From Micrococcales bacterium 31B (GTDB lineage: Bacteria > Actinomycetota > Actinomycetes > Actinomycetales > Dermabacteraceae): a stretch of DNA of 64,000 nucleotides. Position numbers and translations under genes: made by a program. The notes below the pieces were generated by a model that ran no database searches, was not told the origin of the DNA, and worked only from the letters and a program-made list of their open reading frames with translations. Every line of letters begins with the position of its first letter. The first letter of the stretch is position 1. Below are positions 56,076-64,000 of the stretch, in pieces. The stretch is taken from assembly GCA_022803075.1 (NCBI GenBank), contig JAFFTF010000001.1, positions 427,573 to 491,572 of the forward strand. The letters are read 5' to 3'.

Positions 56076-57476
56076 CTACGGCGCGGTGCTGGGTGGCCCG
56101 CACACCTCGCAGGCAACGCCCGCGGTGGACGTTTCAAGACCGGGCAGGGGACTGCCCACGCCGCCGACCGCAAGCTGGGCGGTCGCGGTCTGCGCCAGCG
56201 CCGCGACGGCCGTGGCGCGCCAGGTTTCGGGGGATTGCGGGTCGGGGGCAACGGCTAGCGGCAGCACAGTCGCCGAGGTGGTGCCCGCTGCGGGAGGCGC
56301 AGCGTCCGTGGCCTCGGGGGAGGGCGCGCTCCCCGCGATAACCGCTGCCTGCTTGGCGGCGAGCATCTCGAGCAGCGCGGAGAGTCCCGAGTTCGCTGTC
56401 GCGAGGTCCAGAGGCCTCGCTACGGCGGCCGTGAACTCATAGTCGGGAACCCGGGTGACGGGCGTTAGCCCGCGCTGCGCCGCAGCCAGGGCCCAGGACT
56501 CGCCGGCCTCGCCCCAACCGGCGGCCGCCGCGAGAACGGGGGGCTGTTGCTCGGGGGCAAATCGCGCGGCGCTCACCTCCGCGTAGAACTGCAGCATGAA
56601 GTAGGTCTGGGCCAGATCGTTGGCTGCCGCGCCCAGGGGGTCAGCACCCGGGCTCGTGGCCGGGCCGGTGGCCGGGCTCGTGGTCGGGCCGCTGAGCGGC
56701 TCGGCGGCGACCCCCGCCGCGATGGCGCTCGACTCGGCAGCCGTGAGCGGCGACGCGGGTGCCACAGGGGTAACGGGTGCCGTCGGGGTAGCGCCCGCCG
56801 CAACCGACGGCACCCCGAGTGCGGCCTGCAGCGCCGCACAACGCGCCGCGACGGAGGCATAGAGGGCCGCGTCCGGTCCCGGGGCGAGACGAGCGGCAGT
56901 AGCGAAAATGAGGGACGCGCGGGCGGCCCGGGCCTGCACCGCAGCCGCCGAGGGGGTGGCGGCCGCGCTCGCCGGGTTCGCGCCCTCGCTGGCGGCGGCG
57001 CCCGTCTCGAACAGGCGGGCGGGCGTGGTAGCGGGTGCGCTCTCACCCACGGGGGCATTCGTTTCGCTCGCTCCCCGCTGCGGCCCCAGGTAGTGCGCCG
57101 CGAGCGTGAATGCCCCGGTGGCCGTGTCGAACGCCGCACCGCGCGCGGGAGGCAGCGGGCCTGCCGCGAGCTCTGTCGCGCGCAGCGAGGTGAGGTCTGC
57201 TCGGAGGCCCTCGATCTCCGACAGCAGCGACTGTCGCAAGAGTTCACCGTCGCGGGCACTCTGACTCGAGGCGGATTCCGCCGCGCCCAGCCTCAATGTT
57301 TCGCCGCCCACCGCGAGGCTGCCGTCCGCCCCGCAGGCCGCCAGGCCACTCACGAGGAGTGCCACCGCCAGCGCCACTGCGCCGCGCGGAAGGAGGCGGA
57401 ACCTGCCCGGGAGGGCGCGGAGCGTCCGACCCTCGGGCTGGCCGCGACGCGGGGAGGGGGAAGTGCAAAGGCTCAC
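56076..57476 (-). CDS. Putative lipoprotein with C-terminal DUF4439 (ferritin-like) domain
   Basis: About 466 residues from GTG 57476 (an upstream GTG at 57581 would add 35). After a basic stretch (RFRLLPRG) comes a hydrophobic segment with lipobox SGLAAC. The mature protein has a helical region (LLRQSLLSEIEGLRADLTSL), long Ala/Thr/Pro-rich linkers, and a C-terminal helical part ([37 protein letters not shown]) that resembles the DUF4439 domain found beside rimP in actinobacteria. Function is unknown. It is divergent from rimP. Confidence 0.72.
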   Translation of the reverse strand: MSLCTSPSPRRGQPEGRTLRALPGRFRLLPRGAVALAVALLVSGLAACGADGSLAVGGETLRLGAAESASSQSARDGELLRQSLLSEIEGLRADLTSLRATELAAGPLPPARGAAFDTATGAFTLAAHYLGPQRGASETNAPVGESAPATTPARLFETGAAASEGANPASAAATPSAAAVQARAARASLIFATAARLAPGPDAALYASVAARCAALQAALGVPSVAAGATPTAPVTPVAPASPLTAAESSAIAAGVAAEPLSGPTTSPATGPATSPGADPLGAAANDLAQTYFMLQFYAEVSAARFAPEQQPPVLAAAAGWGEAGESWALAAAQRGLTPVTRVPDYEFTAAVARPLDLATANSGLSALLEMLAAKQAAVIAGSAPSPEATDAAPPAAGTTSATVLPLAVAPDPQSPETWRATAVAALAQTATAQLAVGGVGSPLPGLETSTAGVACEVCGPPSTAP

Positions 57477-57620
57477 CCCAGCATCATGCCATGCACCCCC
57501 GACAAGGCCCCAGCCAGGCGCGCAGCCACGGCTTCGCATCCTGCGACACGGTGCGAAGTCACGCGCCGGACCGGATACCATGAACTGTTCATCATCGACT
57601 GAATTGCCTAGGAGGCGCGC

Positions 57621-58232
57621 GTGGCACCTGCCACCACTGAGGAGCGACTAACCGAGTTGTTGGGCCCCGCCGTGGCGCCCACGGGGCTCGTGTTGGACGA
57701 TGTCACGATCATGCCCGCGGGTGCCCGCTCGGTCGTACGTGTGATCGTTGATCTCGACGAGGACGAGATCGGCTCTGCCGACTTGGACCTGTTATCTGAG
57801 GCCGCTCAGTTGGTATCGAGCGCGCTCGACGACAGTGACATTTTCGACTCCGTAGATTCGTACGTGCTCGAGGTCAGCACCCCCGGAGTCGACCGAGTGC
57901 TTCGCGAACCACGACACTTCAAGCGGGCCCGTACTCGCCTCGTCCAGTTCGCCATGGCCGATGGCAGCGAGGTCAAGGGCCGACTGCACGACGTGAGCGC
58001 TGAGGGTTGCGAGGTCTCCAAGATCACGGGCGGCGTCAAGGGCCGTCCCACCAAGGAGCATCCCCCCGCTATGATCGCGTGGAGCGACATTGTGAGCGGC
58101 CAGGTTCAGGTCGAGTTCAATCGCATCGACGAGGCCGAACTCGGGCCCGAAATAGACGACGACGCCGAATCCTTGGCTGAGGGTGACGGCACGCTGGCGG
58201 AGTCAGACTCCGCCGCCACGAAGGAGAACTGA
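57621..58232 (+). CDS. rimP: Ribosome maturation factor RimP
   Basis: Needed for 30S assembly. 203 residues, somewhat longer than usual because of an acidic C-terminal tail. Core motifs: [26 protein letters not shown] and [24 protein letters not shown] start with AGGAGG upstream. nusA follows after two bases; rimP-nusA-ylxR-infB is the conserved order. Confidence 0.95.
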   Translation: MAPATTEERLTELLGPAVAPTGLVLDDVTIMPAGARSVVRVIVDLDEDEIGSADLDLLSEAAQLVSSALDDSDIFDSVDSYVLEVSTPGVDRVLREPRHFKRARTRLVQFAMADGSEVKGRLHDVSAEGCEVSKITGGVKGRPTKEHPPAMIAWSDIVSGQVQVEFNRIDEAELGPEIDDDAESLAEGDGTLAESDSAATKEN

Positions 58233-58234
58233 AT

Positions 58235-59212
58235 ATGGACATCGATATGAGCGCACTGCGCGAGTTGGAGCGCGCGCGGGAGATTCCGCTCGACGAACTC
58301 ATTCGCGTGATCGAGGCGGCCCTGCTGACGGCATACCGTCACACGGAGGGCTCGGCAGACTTCGCGCGCGTCGAGATTCATCGCAAGACGGGTCACGTCG
58401 TGGTGTGGGCGGGTCAAAAAAACGCCGAGACCGGCGAGGTGCACGAGTTCGATGACACCCCCGAGGGCTTCGGGCGCGTGGCGGCATCCACGGCCAGGCA
58501 GATCATTTTGCAGCGCTTGCGCGATGCTGACGACGACAACGTGCTGGGCGAGTTTGCGGGCAAGACCGACGACATCGTGGCTGGCCGCATCGTGCAGGGC
58601 CGCGACCCGCGCATGGTGCACCTCGACCTTGGCACGGTCGAGGCATTGCTGCCGCCGCAGGAGCAGGTGCCCGGCGAAACCTACGAGCACAATCAGCGCA
58701 TTCGCGCCTATGTCGTGGACGCGCGCCGCGGCAATAAGGGTCCGGCGATCACCGTGTCGCGCACGCACCCCAACTTCGTGAAGCGACTGTTCGCGCTCGA
58801 GGTGCCCGAAGTGGCCGACGGCAGCGTCGAGATCGTGTCGGTGGCGCGTGAGTCGGGCCACCGCACCAAGATCTCGGTGCGAGCTGCGGTGCCCGGGCTC
58901 AATGCCAAGGGCGCCTGCATCGGTCCCATGGGTCAGCGCGTGCGAGCCGTCATGAGCGAGTTGAACGGCGAGAAGATCGACATCGTTGACTTCGACGATG
59001 ATCCGGGCCGGTACGTGGCCTCCGCTCTGTCTCCCGCCAAGGTGAGTGAAGTCACCCATGTCGACTACAAGACCAAGTCGGTGCGGGTCGTGGTGCCCGC
59101 GTTCCAGCTCTCGTTGGCGATCGGCAAGGAGGGCCAAAATGCCCGCCTCGCCGCGCGACTGACCGGCTGGCGCATCGACATTCTCTCCGATGAGAGCCCC
59201 CAGGCCGAATAG
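58235..59212 (+). CDS. nusA: Transcription elongation/antitermination factor NusA
   Basis: Binds RNA polymerase and influences pausing, termination and antitermination. 325 residues, the short actinobacterial form without C-terminal acidic repeats. N-terminal domain (about 1-105), S1 domain ([21 protein letters not shown]), KH1 ([18 protein letters not shown]) and KH2 ([23 protein letters not shown]). AAGGAG precedes the ATG. Confidence 0.97.
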   Translation: MDIDMSALRELERAREIPLDELIRVIEAALLTAYRHTEGSADFARVEIHRKTGHVVVWAGQKNAETGEVHEFDDTPEGFGRVAASTARQIILQRLRDADDDNVLGEFAGKTDDIVAGRIVQGRDPRMVHLDLGTVEALLPPQEQVPGETYEHNQRIRAYVVDARRGNKGPAITVSRTHPNFVKRLFALEVPEVADGSVEIVSVARESGHRTKISVRAAVPGLNAKGACIGPMGQRVRAVMSELNGEKIDIVDFDDDPGRYVASALSPAKVSEVTHVDYKTKSVRVVVPAFQLSLAIGKEGQNARLAARLTGWRIDILSDESPQAE

Positions 59213-59271
59213 CCCGCGAGGTTCATTGCGCTGCAGATAGTGGCGCATTCAACGTGTGATTCGGCTAATTC

Positions 59272-59730
59272 ATGAAAGATTCGCAGAGCAACACCGGTAG
59301 ACTTGACGTGGCGCTTTTGCGCCAGGTGGCGAACGCCCCGTCAACTCCGGTGCCCACGGCATCGCAACCCGCCCAGCGGGAGCGGCCTCATCCACACGTT
59401 ACGCACGGTCTCGAGCCGAGCGCTGAACGCGAGGCCACGACGGAGCGAAGGTCGCCGCAACGTACCTGTGTGGGTTGCCGTCACGTCGACTCGCGTCAGG
59501 CGCTTCAGCGCCTGGTCGCTAGTTCCCGTGACCCGGCCGCCGCGGTACGGCTCGATGATCGGGCCGTGCTACCCGGTCGCGGGGTGTGGTTACACCCCCA
59601 ATCCGCATGTGTCTCTCTGGCCCTGCGCCGCAGGGCGCTGCAACGCGGCTTGCAACTAGCCCCTTCCGCCGATCTCACCGAGGTCGAGCGGTGGTGTGCC
59701 CAGTTGGAGGCTCGCGCGGCACACCGATGA
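59272..59730 (+). CDS. YlxR/DUF448 family RNA-binding protein with N-terminal extension
   Basis: 152 residues. The YlxR domain ([23 protein letters not shown] to about residue 140) is at the C-terminus; some 60 residues with no conservation that I recognise precede it. The start is uncertain, since no strong ribosome binding site is seen and internal GTG codons exist. YlxR is a nucleoid-associated or RNA-binding factor encoded between nusA and infB. Confidence 0.88.
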   Translation: MKDSQSNTGRLDVALLRQVANAPSTPVPTASQPAQRERPHPHVTHGLEPSAEREATTERRSPQRTCVGCRHVDSRQALQRLVASSRDPAAAVRLDDRAVLPGRGVWLHPQSACVSLALRRRALQRGLQLAPSADLTEVERWCAQLEARAAHR

Positions 59731-59766
59731 GAGTCGCGACAGGTGTCAGGCCCCGGCCGAACCATG

Positions 59767-59791
59767 CGTGTGGTGAACCGTTCACCGCACG
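59767..59791. promoter_or_regulatory. 25-bp near-perfect palindrome between ylxR and infB
   Basis: Symmetric around a central C with a single T/G deviation (core GGTGAAC-C-GTTCACC). As RNA it folds into an 11-bp stem with a CCG loop; as DNA it has the form of a dimeric operator. 124 bases before the infB start. Confidence 0.7.
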
Positions 59792-59870
59792 TTCCACTCG
59801 GAAGAAACAGGTCAGTTCACATGGACATCCGATGAGTACTCAGCGATGAGCACTAAACCTTTACCGTAAT

Positions 59871-59900
59871 GGTTCGCAACTCTTGTTTTGGTTGCGGACC
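59871..59900 (+). promoter_or_regulatory. Hairpin upstream of the infB ribosome binding site
   Basis: GGTTCGCAAC (59871-59880) pairs with GTTGCGGACC (59891-59900) with one G-U pair and a ten-base loop; it ends five bases before AGGAG of infB. Confidence 0.6.
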
Positions 59901-59914
59901 CGAACAGGAGAATT

Positions 59915-62770
59915 GTGGCAAAAATCCGCGTACATGAGCTCGCCAAGCAGCTGAATGTGCCGAGCAAAACCGTGCTCGAAAAGCTTAAAGAGCTCGGAGA
60001 ATACGTCGGCTCGCCCTCGTCTAGCATCGAGGCGCCCGTAGAGCGCAAATTGCGTGAAGCGTTCCCCCAGGCTGCTGCCGGCGAGGCAGCACCGGCACGC
60101 GCTGCTGCGCCCAAGGCGTCCGGCCCCAAGCCCGGCGCCAAGCCAGCACAGGCGCCGTCTCCGGCTCCCGAGGCTGCACCCGCGCCCGCCGTGCCCGCGC
60201 CGCTCGAAGACCCCTTCGCTGCGGCACCCGCAAAGCCCCAGCCGCGCCGCCCCGAGGCGCGCGCCGAGGCCCAGCCCGAGGCTGCGCCCCGTCCTGAGCC
60301 GGCGCCCGCCGCCGCTCCCCGCGCCGAGCAGACTCGCACTGCCGCGGCCCGTCCAGGGGGTGCACCGCGCCCCGGTGCGCCGCGCCCCGGCAATAACCCC
60401 TTCTCGTCGCAGCAGGGCATGGGCCGACCCCGCCCCGCGGGCGGCTCTGGTGGCGCCCCTCGCCCCGGCAACAATCCCTTCGCCGCTCAGCAGGGCATGG
60501 GTCGGCCGCAGGCCGAGCGACCCGAGCGTAACGGCGGCGAACGCGGCGGCGAGCGCGTGGCGGGCATGCCGCGTCCGGGTGCTCCCCGGCCCGGAGCTCC
60601 GCGTCCCGGCGCTCCCCGCCCCAACCCCGGTCAGATGCCGAACCGCGCCCCCGCGGGCGGCGGTCGTCCCGGTCCCGGTGGCGCTGGTCGTCCCGCGGGC
60701 GCAGGGCGCCCCGGTGGCGCCGGTCGCCCGGGTGGCGCCGGTGCCGGTGCTGGTGCCGCTCCCGGTTCGGGTGGCGGTTTCGGCGGCGGTGGCGGACGCC
60801 CCGGTGGCGGCGGTGGCGGTCGCGGCCGCGGCGGCACCCAAGGTGCGTTTGGTCGTTCGGGTGGCAAGCCCGTCAAGGGCCGCAAGTCGAAGCGCGCGAA
60901 ACGTCAAGAGTTTGAGCAGCAGCAAGCGCCCATGATCGGCGGCGTGTCGGTACCTCAGGGTGACGGCGAGACGCAGGTGCGATTGCGACGCGGTGCTACG
61001 CTGACCGACTTCGCCGAGAAGATTGACGCGAACCCCGCGTCGCTCGTGACGGTGCTGATTCACCTCGGTGAAATGGCCACGGCAACGCAGTCGCTCGATC
61101 AGGACACCTTCGAGGCGCTCGGCGCCGAGCTGGGCTACAAGATCGAGATCGTGAGCCCTGAGGACGAAGAGCGCGAGTTGCTCGATCAGTTCAACATCAA
61201 CCTCGATGATGAGCTCGCGAGCGAAACCGAAGACGACCTGCAGGCGCGACCGCCCGTGGTCACCGTCATGGGTCACGTCGACCACGGTAAGACTCGACTG
61301 CTCGACGCGATTCGTAACGCCAACGTGATCGAGGGTGAAGCCGGCGGCATTACCCAGCACATCGGTGCCTACCAGATCGTCTCCAACCTGGACGGCGAAG
61401 AACGCCCGATCACCTTCATCGACACCCCCGGCCACGAGGCGTTTACCGCCATGCGTGCCCGTGGTGCACAGGTCACCGACATCGCGATCCTCGTGGTCGC
61501 CGCCGATGACGGCGTCATGCCCCAGACGATTGAGGCCCTCAACCACGCGCAGGCCGCTGGCGTGCCGATCGTGGTGGCGGTCAACAAGATCGATAAGGAA
61601 GACGCGAACCCCGACAAGATCCGTCAGCAGCTCACCGAGTACAACTTGGTGGCCGAGGAATGGGGCGGCGACGTTCAGTTCGTCGACGTGTCGGCTCGTC
61701 AGAACCTCAACATCGACAAGTTGCTGGAAGCCGTCCTGCTGACGGCCGACGCGGCGCTTGAACTCACGGCGAATCCCAACAAGGACGCGCGCGGTGTCGC
61801 CATCGAAGCGCACCTCGACCGTGGCCGCGGCCCCGTCGCGACCGTGCTGGTGCAGTCGGGTACACTGCGGGTCGGCGACGCCATCGTGGCGGGAACGGGC
61901 TACGGCCGCGTTCGTGCCATGCTCGACGAGCACGGCAACAACGTCACCGAGGCCGGGCCCTCGCGGCCCGTCCAGGTGCTCGGCCTCACGGCCGTCCCGG
62001 GTGCCGGTGACTCGTTCATCGTGGCTCAGGACGACCGCACCGCTCGCCAAATCGCCGAGAAGCGAGAGGCCGCTCAGCGTGCCGCTCAGCTCGCGTCGCA
62101 GCGCAAGCGCGTCACGCTCGAAGACTTCACCAAGGTGCTCGAAGAGGGCAAGATCGAAACGCTCAACCTTATTCTCAAGGGCGACGTTGCGGGTTCGGTC
62201 GAAGCACTCGAAGACGCCCTGTTGCAGATCGACGTGGGCGACGAGGTCAACCTGCGCGTCATCCACCGCGGCGTGGGTGCCATCACCCAGAACGACGTCA
62301 ACCTGGCGACGGTCGACTCGGCTGTCATCATCGGCTTCAACGTGCGTTACGCCGAGCGGGTCGAAGAGTTGGCCGAGCGCGAGGGCGTCGACGTGCGCTT
62401 CTACTCGGTCATCTACTCGGCGATCGACGACATCGAGCAGGCCCTGAAGGGCATGCTCAAGCCCGAGTACGAAGAGGTCAAGCTGGGCACCGCCGAGGTG
62501 CTGCAGGTCTTCAAGTCCTCGAAGTTTGGCTCGATCGCGGGCTCGCTCGTGCGCGACGGAGAGATCAAGCGCAACTCGAGTGCTCGCCTGCTGCGCGACG
62601 GTGTCGTCGCAGCGGAGAACATTGCTGTCGAGTCGCTGCGTCGCGAGAAGGACGATGTCACCACGGTGCGCACGGGCTTCGAGTGCGGTATCGGTCTCGG
62701 CTCATTCAACGACATCAAGGTCGGCGACTTCATCGAGACCTACGAGATGCAAGAGAAGCCGCGCGTCTAG
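59915..62770 (+). CDS. infB: Translation initiation factor IF-2
   Basis: GTPase that places initiator tRNA on the ribosome. 951 residues from GTG 59915, which has ACAGGAG upstream and the conserved start [22 protein letters not shown] long low-complexity region (about residues 55-340) is rich in Ala, Pro, Arg and Gly, with near-repeats of [15 protein letters not shown]. The core has a second IF2_N domain, G1 GHVDHGKT near residue 453, DTPGHEAF (G3), NKID (G4), then the beta-barrel domains. A terminator follows. rbfA and truB, usual next genes, are not there. Confidence 0.97.
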   Translation: MAKIRVHELAKQLNVPSKTVLEKLKELGEYVGSPSSSIEAPVERKLREAFPQAAAGEAAPARAAAPKASGPKPGAKPAQAPSPAPEAAPAPAVPAPLEDPFAAAPAKPQPRRPEARAEAQPEAAPRPEPAPAAAPRAEQTRTAAARPGGAPRPGAPRPGNNPFSSQQGMGRPRPAGGSGGAPRPGNNPFAAQQGMGRPQAERPERNGGERGGERVAGMPRPGAPRPGAPRPGAPRPNPGQMPNRAPAGGGRPGPGGAGRPAGAGRPGGAGRPGGAGAGAGAAPGSGGGFGGGGGRPGGGGGGRGRGGTQGAFGRSGGKPVKGRKSKRAKRQEFEQQQAPMIGGVSVPQGDGETQVRLRRGATLTDFAEKIDANPASLVTVLIHLGEMATATQSLDQDTFEALGAELGYKIEIVSPEDEERELLDQFNINLDDELASETEDDLQARPPVVTVMGHVDHGKTRLLDAIRNANVIEGEAGGITQHIGAYQIVSNLDGEERPITFIDTPGHEAFTAMRARGAQVTDIAILVVAADDGVMPQTIEALNHAQAAGVPIVVAVNKIDKEDANPDKIRQQLTEYNLVAEEWGGDVQFVDVSARQNLNIDKLLEAVLLTADAALELTANPNKDARGVAIEAHLDRGRGPVATVLVQSGTLRVGDAIVAGTGYGRVRAMLDEHGNNVTEAGPSRPVQVLGLTAVPGAGDSFIVAQDDRTARQIAEKREAAQRAAQLASQRKRVTLEDFTKVLEEGKIETLNLILKGDVAGSVEALEDALLQIDVGDEVNLRVIHRGVGAITQNDVNLATVDSAVIIGFNVRYAERVEELAEREGVDVRFYSVIYSAIDDIEQALKGMLKPEYEEVKLGTAEVLQVFKSSKFGSIAGSLVRDGEIKRNSSARLLRDGVVAAENIAVESLRREKDDVTTVRTGFECGIGLGSFNDIKVGDFIETYEMQEKPRV

Positions 62771-62782
62771 CGGGTACTCACG

Positions 62783-62817
62783 AGGGGCCAGGTGCACAAC
62801 GTGCGCCTGGCCCCTTA
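62783..62817 (+). terminator. Terminator after infB
   Basis: AGGGGCCAGG pairs perfectly with CCTGGCCCCT around a 13-base loop that can itself pair (TGCAC/GTGCG-like), followed by TTAT. The T-run is short. Confidence 0.75.
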
Positions 62818-62860
62818 TGCGTGCCAGGGGCATTTGGCGGGTACGGCGACACGGATTCGA

Positions 62861-62866
62861 TACAGT
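62861..62866 (+). promoter_or_regulatory. -10 element TACAGT of a probable leaderless DUF952 gene
   Basis: TACAGT ends five bases before the ATG at 62872, with no ribosome binding site, just after the infB terminator. Confidence 0.4.
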
Positions 62867-62871
62867 GCAGC

Positions 62872-63240
62872 ATGCTGATTCACCATCTCGCCTTGGCCGC
62901 AGACTGGAGCGCCGCCGCCGCCGTGGGGGAGTACTGCGTGTCGACCCTCGGCCGCAGCCTGGATGACGAGGGCTTCATTCATCTGTCAAACGGCCCCGAG
63001 CAGTATCTGGGGGTCGCGCGCAGGTTCTATGCCGCGGTGCGTGAGCCCCTCGTGCTGCTCGCGGTAGATACCGAAATCTTGGACGCCCGGGGGGCCATTT
63101 GGCGCTTCGAAACGGTGCCGGGGGCGGGCGACTTCCCCCACCTGTACGGGCCCCTGCTACCTTCGGACGTGGTGGGCGTGCACCCGACTCATTGGGTTCA
63201 CGGCGAGCTGCACGTCGACCCTGCGGTGGGCTCCGGGTGA
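62872..63240 (+). CDS. DUF952 family protein
   Basis: 122-residue cytoplasmic protein with the family hallmarks GFIHLSNGPEQ and FPHLYGPL, each with a conserved His. DUF952 proteins have an ADP-ribosyltransferase-like fold by structural comparison; their activity is unknown. It lies alone between the infB terminator and the FMN riboswitch. Confidence 0.88.
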   Translation: MLIHHLALAADWSAAAAVGEYCVSTLGRSLDDEGFIHLSNGPEQYLGVARRFYAAVREPLVLLAVDTEILDARGAIWRFETVPGAGDFPHLYGPLLPSDVVGVHPTHWVHGELHVDPAVGSG

Positions 63241-63260
63241 ACTCCTGTGGCCCAACGCAC

Positions 63261-63281
63261 CACCCGTTGTGTGAACGGGTG
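63261..63281 (+). terminator. Terminator-like hairpin after the DUF952 gene
   Basis: CACCCGTT and AACGGGTG are perfect complements around a GTGTG loop, 20 bases after the stop. No T-run follows. Confidence 0.4.
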
Positions 63282-63309
63282 ACTTGGTGAGGCGGCCTGC
63301 TGCCCTTAC

Positions 63310-63315
63310 TATATT
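63310..63315 (+). promoter_or_regulatory. Candidate -10 of the riboflavin operon
   Basis: TATATT in a short AT-rich island about 20 bases before the FMN riboswitch. TTGGTG lies 20 bases further upstream, too far for a clear -35. Confidence 0.45.
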
Positions 63316-63330
63316 TTTCAAGAAGAACAT

Positions 63331-63457
63331 GCTCCGGGGTCGGTGAAAGTCCGAACCGGCGGTGACAGTCCGCGACCCGCAAGGCCTCTGGCCGAGCGGT
63401 TGATCTGGTGAAACTCCAGAACCGACAGTTAAAGTCTGGATGGGAGGCAGCATGTGG
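63331..63457 (+). promoter_or_regulatory. FMN riboswitch (RFN element)
   Basis: Conserved RFN blocks are in order: GGGGTCGGTGAAAGTCCGAA, CCGGCGGTGACAGTCCGCGA, GGTTGATCTGGTGAAACTCC, AGAACCGACAGTTAAAGTCT and GGATGGGAGGCAGCATG. FMN binding normally represses riboflavin genes; ribD begins 160 bases downstream. Confidence 0.97.
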
Positions 63458-63582
63458 TGTCGGCGTACCCGTCGTGCACCGTGCGGTGCGTTGGCGCGCG
63501 CCGTCGGGATCGCACGCACGGACTCAGCGGTGCACGGTTAGCGTGTCTCGCTACGTTCGGCATCCCTGTGTCGTCCCCCTAA

Positions 63583-63616
63583 TCTCTCGGAGCACCGATG
63601 CCCCGAGAGGAGACCC
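63583..63616 (+). promoter_or_regulatory. Hairpin that occludes the ribD ribosome binding site
   Basis: CTCTCGG (63584-63590) pairs perfectly with CCGAGAG (63603-63609), and the right arm overlaps the GAGAGGAG Shine-Dalgarno of ribD (GTG 63617). This looks like the riboswitch expression platform, acting on translation. The stretch from 63458 to 63583 holds no gene. Confidence 0.6.
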
Positions 63617-64000
63617 GTGGAGACCCACCCTGGCGTTACCGAGCGGTCCCGCCCACACCTAGAGCCGGGCGATTGGGGCCCGCCGCCGCCTGATCACGAG
63701 GCCCACCTCGATCACGCCGCCCGATTGGCCCGGCGGGGTCCCCGCTTCGACGATAATCCCCGCGTAGGCTGCGTCCTGGTCGGCGCTGACGGCTTCGTGC
63801 TCGCAACGGGCTACCACCGTGGCGCCGGCACCCCACACGCGGAGGCCGACGCGTTAGCTAGGGCCAGGGCGTCCGGCCTGGATACCCGCGGTGCGACGGC
63901 CTATGTCACGCTCGAGCCCTGCAATCATGAGGGTCGCACACCCTCGTGCGCGCGCGCCCTGATCGCTGCGAGGGTCGGCCTTGTCGTGTTTGCCCACTAT
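63617..64000 (+). CDS. ribD: Riboflavin biosynthesis protein RibD, N-terminal part (cut by window end)
   Basis: Deaminase domain of the bifunctional pyrimidine deaminase/reductase that acts on the GTP cyclohydrolase II product. The 128 visible codons include DNPRVGCVLVGADG, the zinc-site His in TPHAEADAL and the Cys motif LEPCNHEGRTPSC. GTG 63617 follows GAGAGGAG. It is under the FMN riboswitch and continues beyond the window. Confidence 0.93.
   Translation, partial: METHPGVTERSRPHLEPGDWGPPPPDHEAHLDHAARLARRGPRFDDNPRVGCVLVGADGFVLATGYHRGAGTPHAEADALARARASGLDTRGATAYVTLEPCNHEGRTPSCARALIAARVGLVVFAHY

Noticed and set aside
59861-62266. 801-residue minus-strand open frame
   Set aside because: It is antisense to infB; its Thr/Ala/Gly repeats mirror the IF-2 low-complexity region.

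Overview
The window is a chromosomal segment of a high-GC Gram-positive bacterium (Actinomycetota, most likely order Micrococcales; I cannot name the genus). The reasons are the very GC-rich codon use, frequent GTG starts, actinobacterial families (a DUF2469 protein, a DivIVA-repeat protein, a DUF4081/GNAT protein, an Excalibur-domain protein), a membrane-anchored FtsY, and the conserved order smc-ftsY-amtB-glnK-glnD-ffh / rpsP-khpA-rimM-trmD-rplS-lepB-rnhB / yraN-comM-dprA / xer-M23-rpsB-tsf-pyrH-frr-cdsA-rlmN / dxr-rseP-ispG-proS / rimP-nusA-ylxR-infB. I see no insertion sequence, prophage, CRISPR array, tRNA or rRNA.

Layout. 0-7.6 kb: secreted HNH/Excalibur protein, ndk, smc, a 68-residue membrane protein, ftsY. 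7.6-11.2 kb: nitrogen cluster amtB-glnK-glnD behind a GlnR-type operator. 11.4-15.5 kb: ffh, an amidohydrolase, mntH (opposite strand). 15.8-23.6 kb: ribosome and export block with two consecutive signal peptidases, the second 862 residues long. 23.9-29.1 kb: yraN-comM-dprA, then an unknown membrane protein with copC. 29.2-37.3 kb: tyrosine recombinase, M23-like protein, then the translation/pyrimidine/lipid block rpsB to rlmN. 37.4-43.5 kb: DivIVA-repeat protein, YceI protein, a complete polyamine-type ABC transporter. 43.6-52.7 kb: dxr-rseP, a lipoprotein, ispG, GNAT, two related unknown small proteins, proS, TSUP permease. 52.9-57.5 kb: VOC protein, an SMR pair, a thiolase, a DUF4439-like lipoprotein. 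57.6-64 kb: rimP-nusA-ylxR-infB, a DUF952 protein, an FMN riboswitch, and the start of ribD, cut by the window edge.

How the parts work together. Most genes are housekeeping: SRP targeting (FtsY, Ffh) and signal peptidases serve export; rpsP-trmD-rplS, rpsB-tsf-frr, rlmN, proS, rimP-nusA-infB serve translation; dxr and ispG are two MEP-pathway enzymes. The amtB-glnK-glnD cluster couples ammonium uptake to PII modification.

The most interesting signals are regulatory and architectural: a two-unit GlnR operator abutting the ftsY terminator; a perfect 14-bp hairpin inside the first codons of a GlnD that lacks its ACT domains; structured leaders before rplS, rpsB and infB; an FMN riboswitch with a ribD Shine-Dalgarno hairpin; candidate leaderless starts (ndk, rnhB, ispG, DUF952); short tandem repeats at two convergent gene junctions; the giant LepB; an M23 protein with Cys in place of a catalytic His; and a tandem pair of related unknown proteins at 49 kb. 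I did not find a clearly new defence or mobile system.
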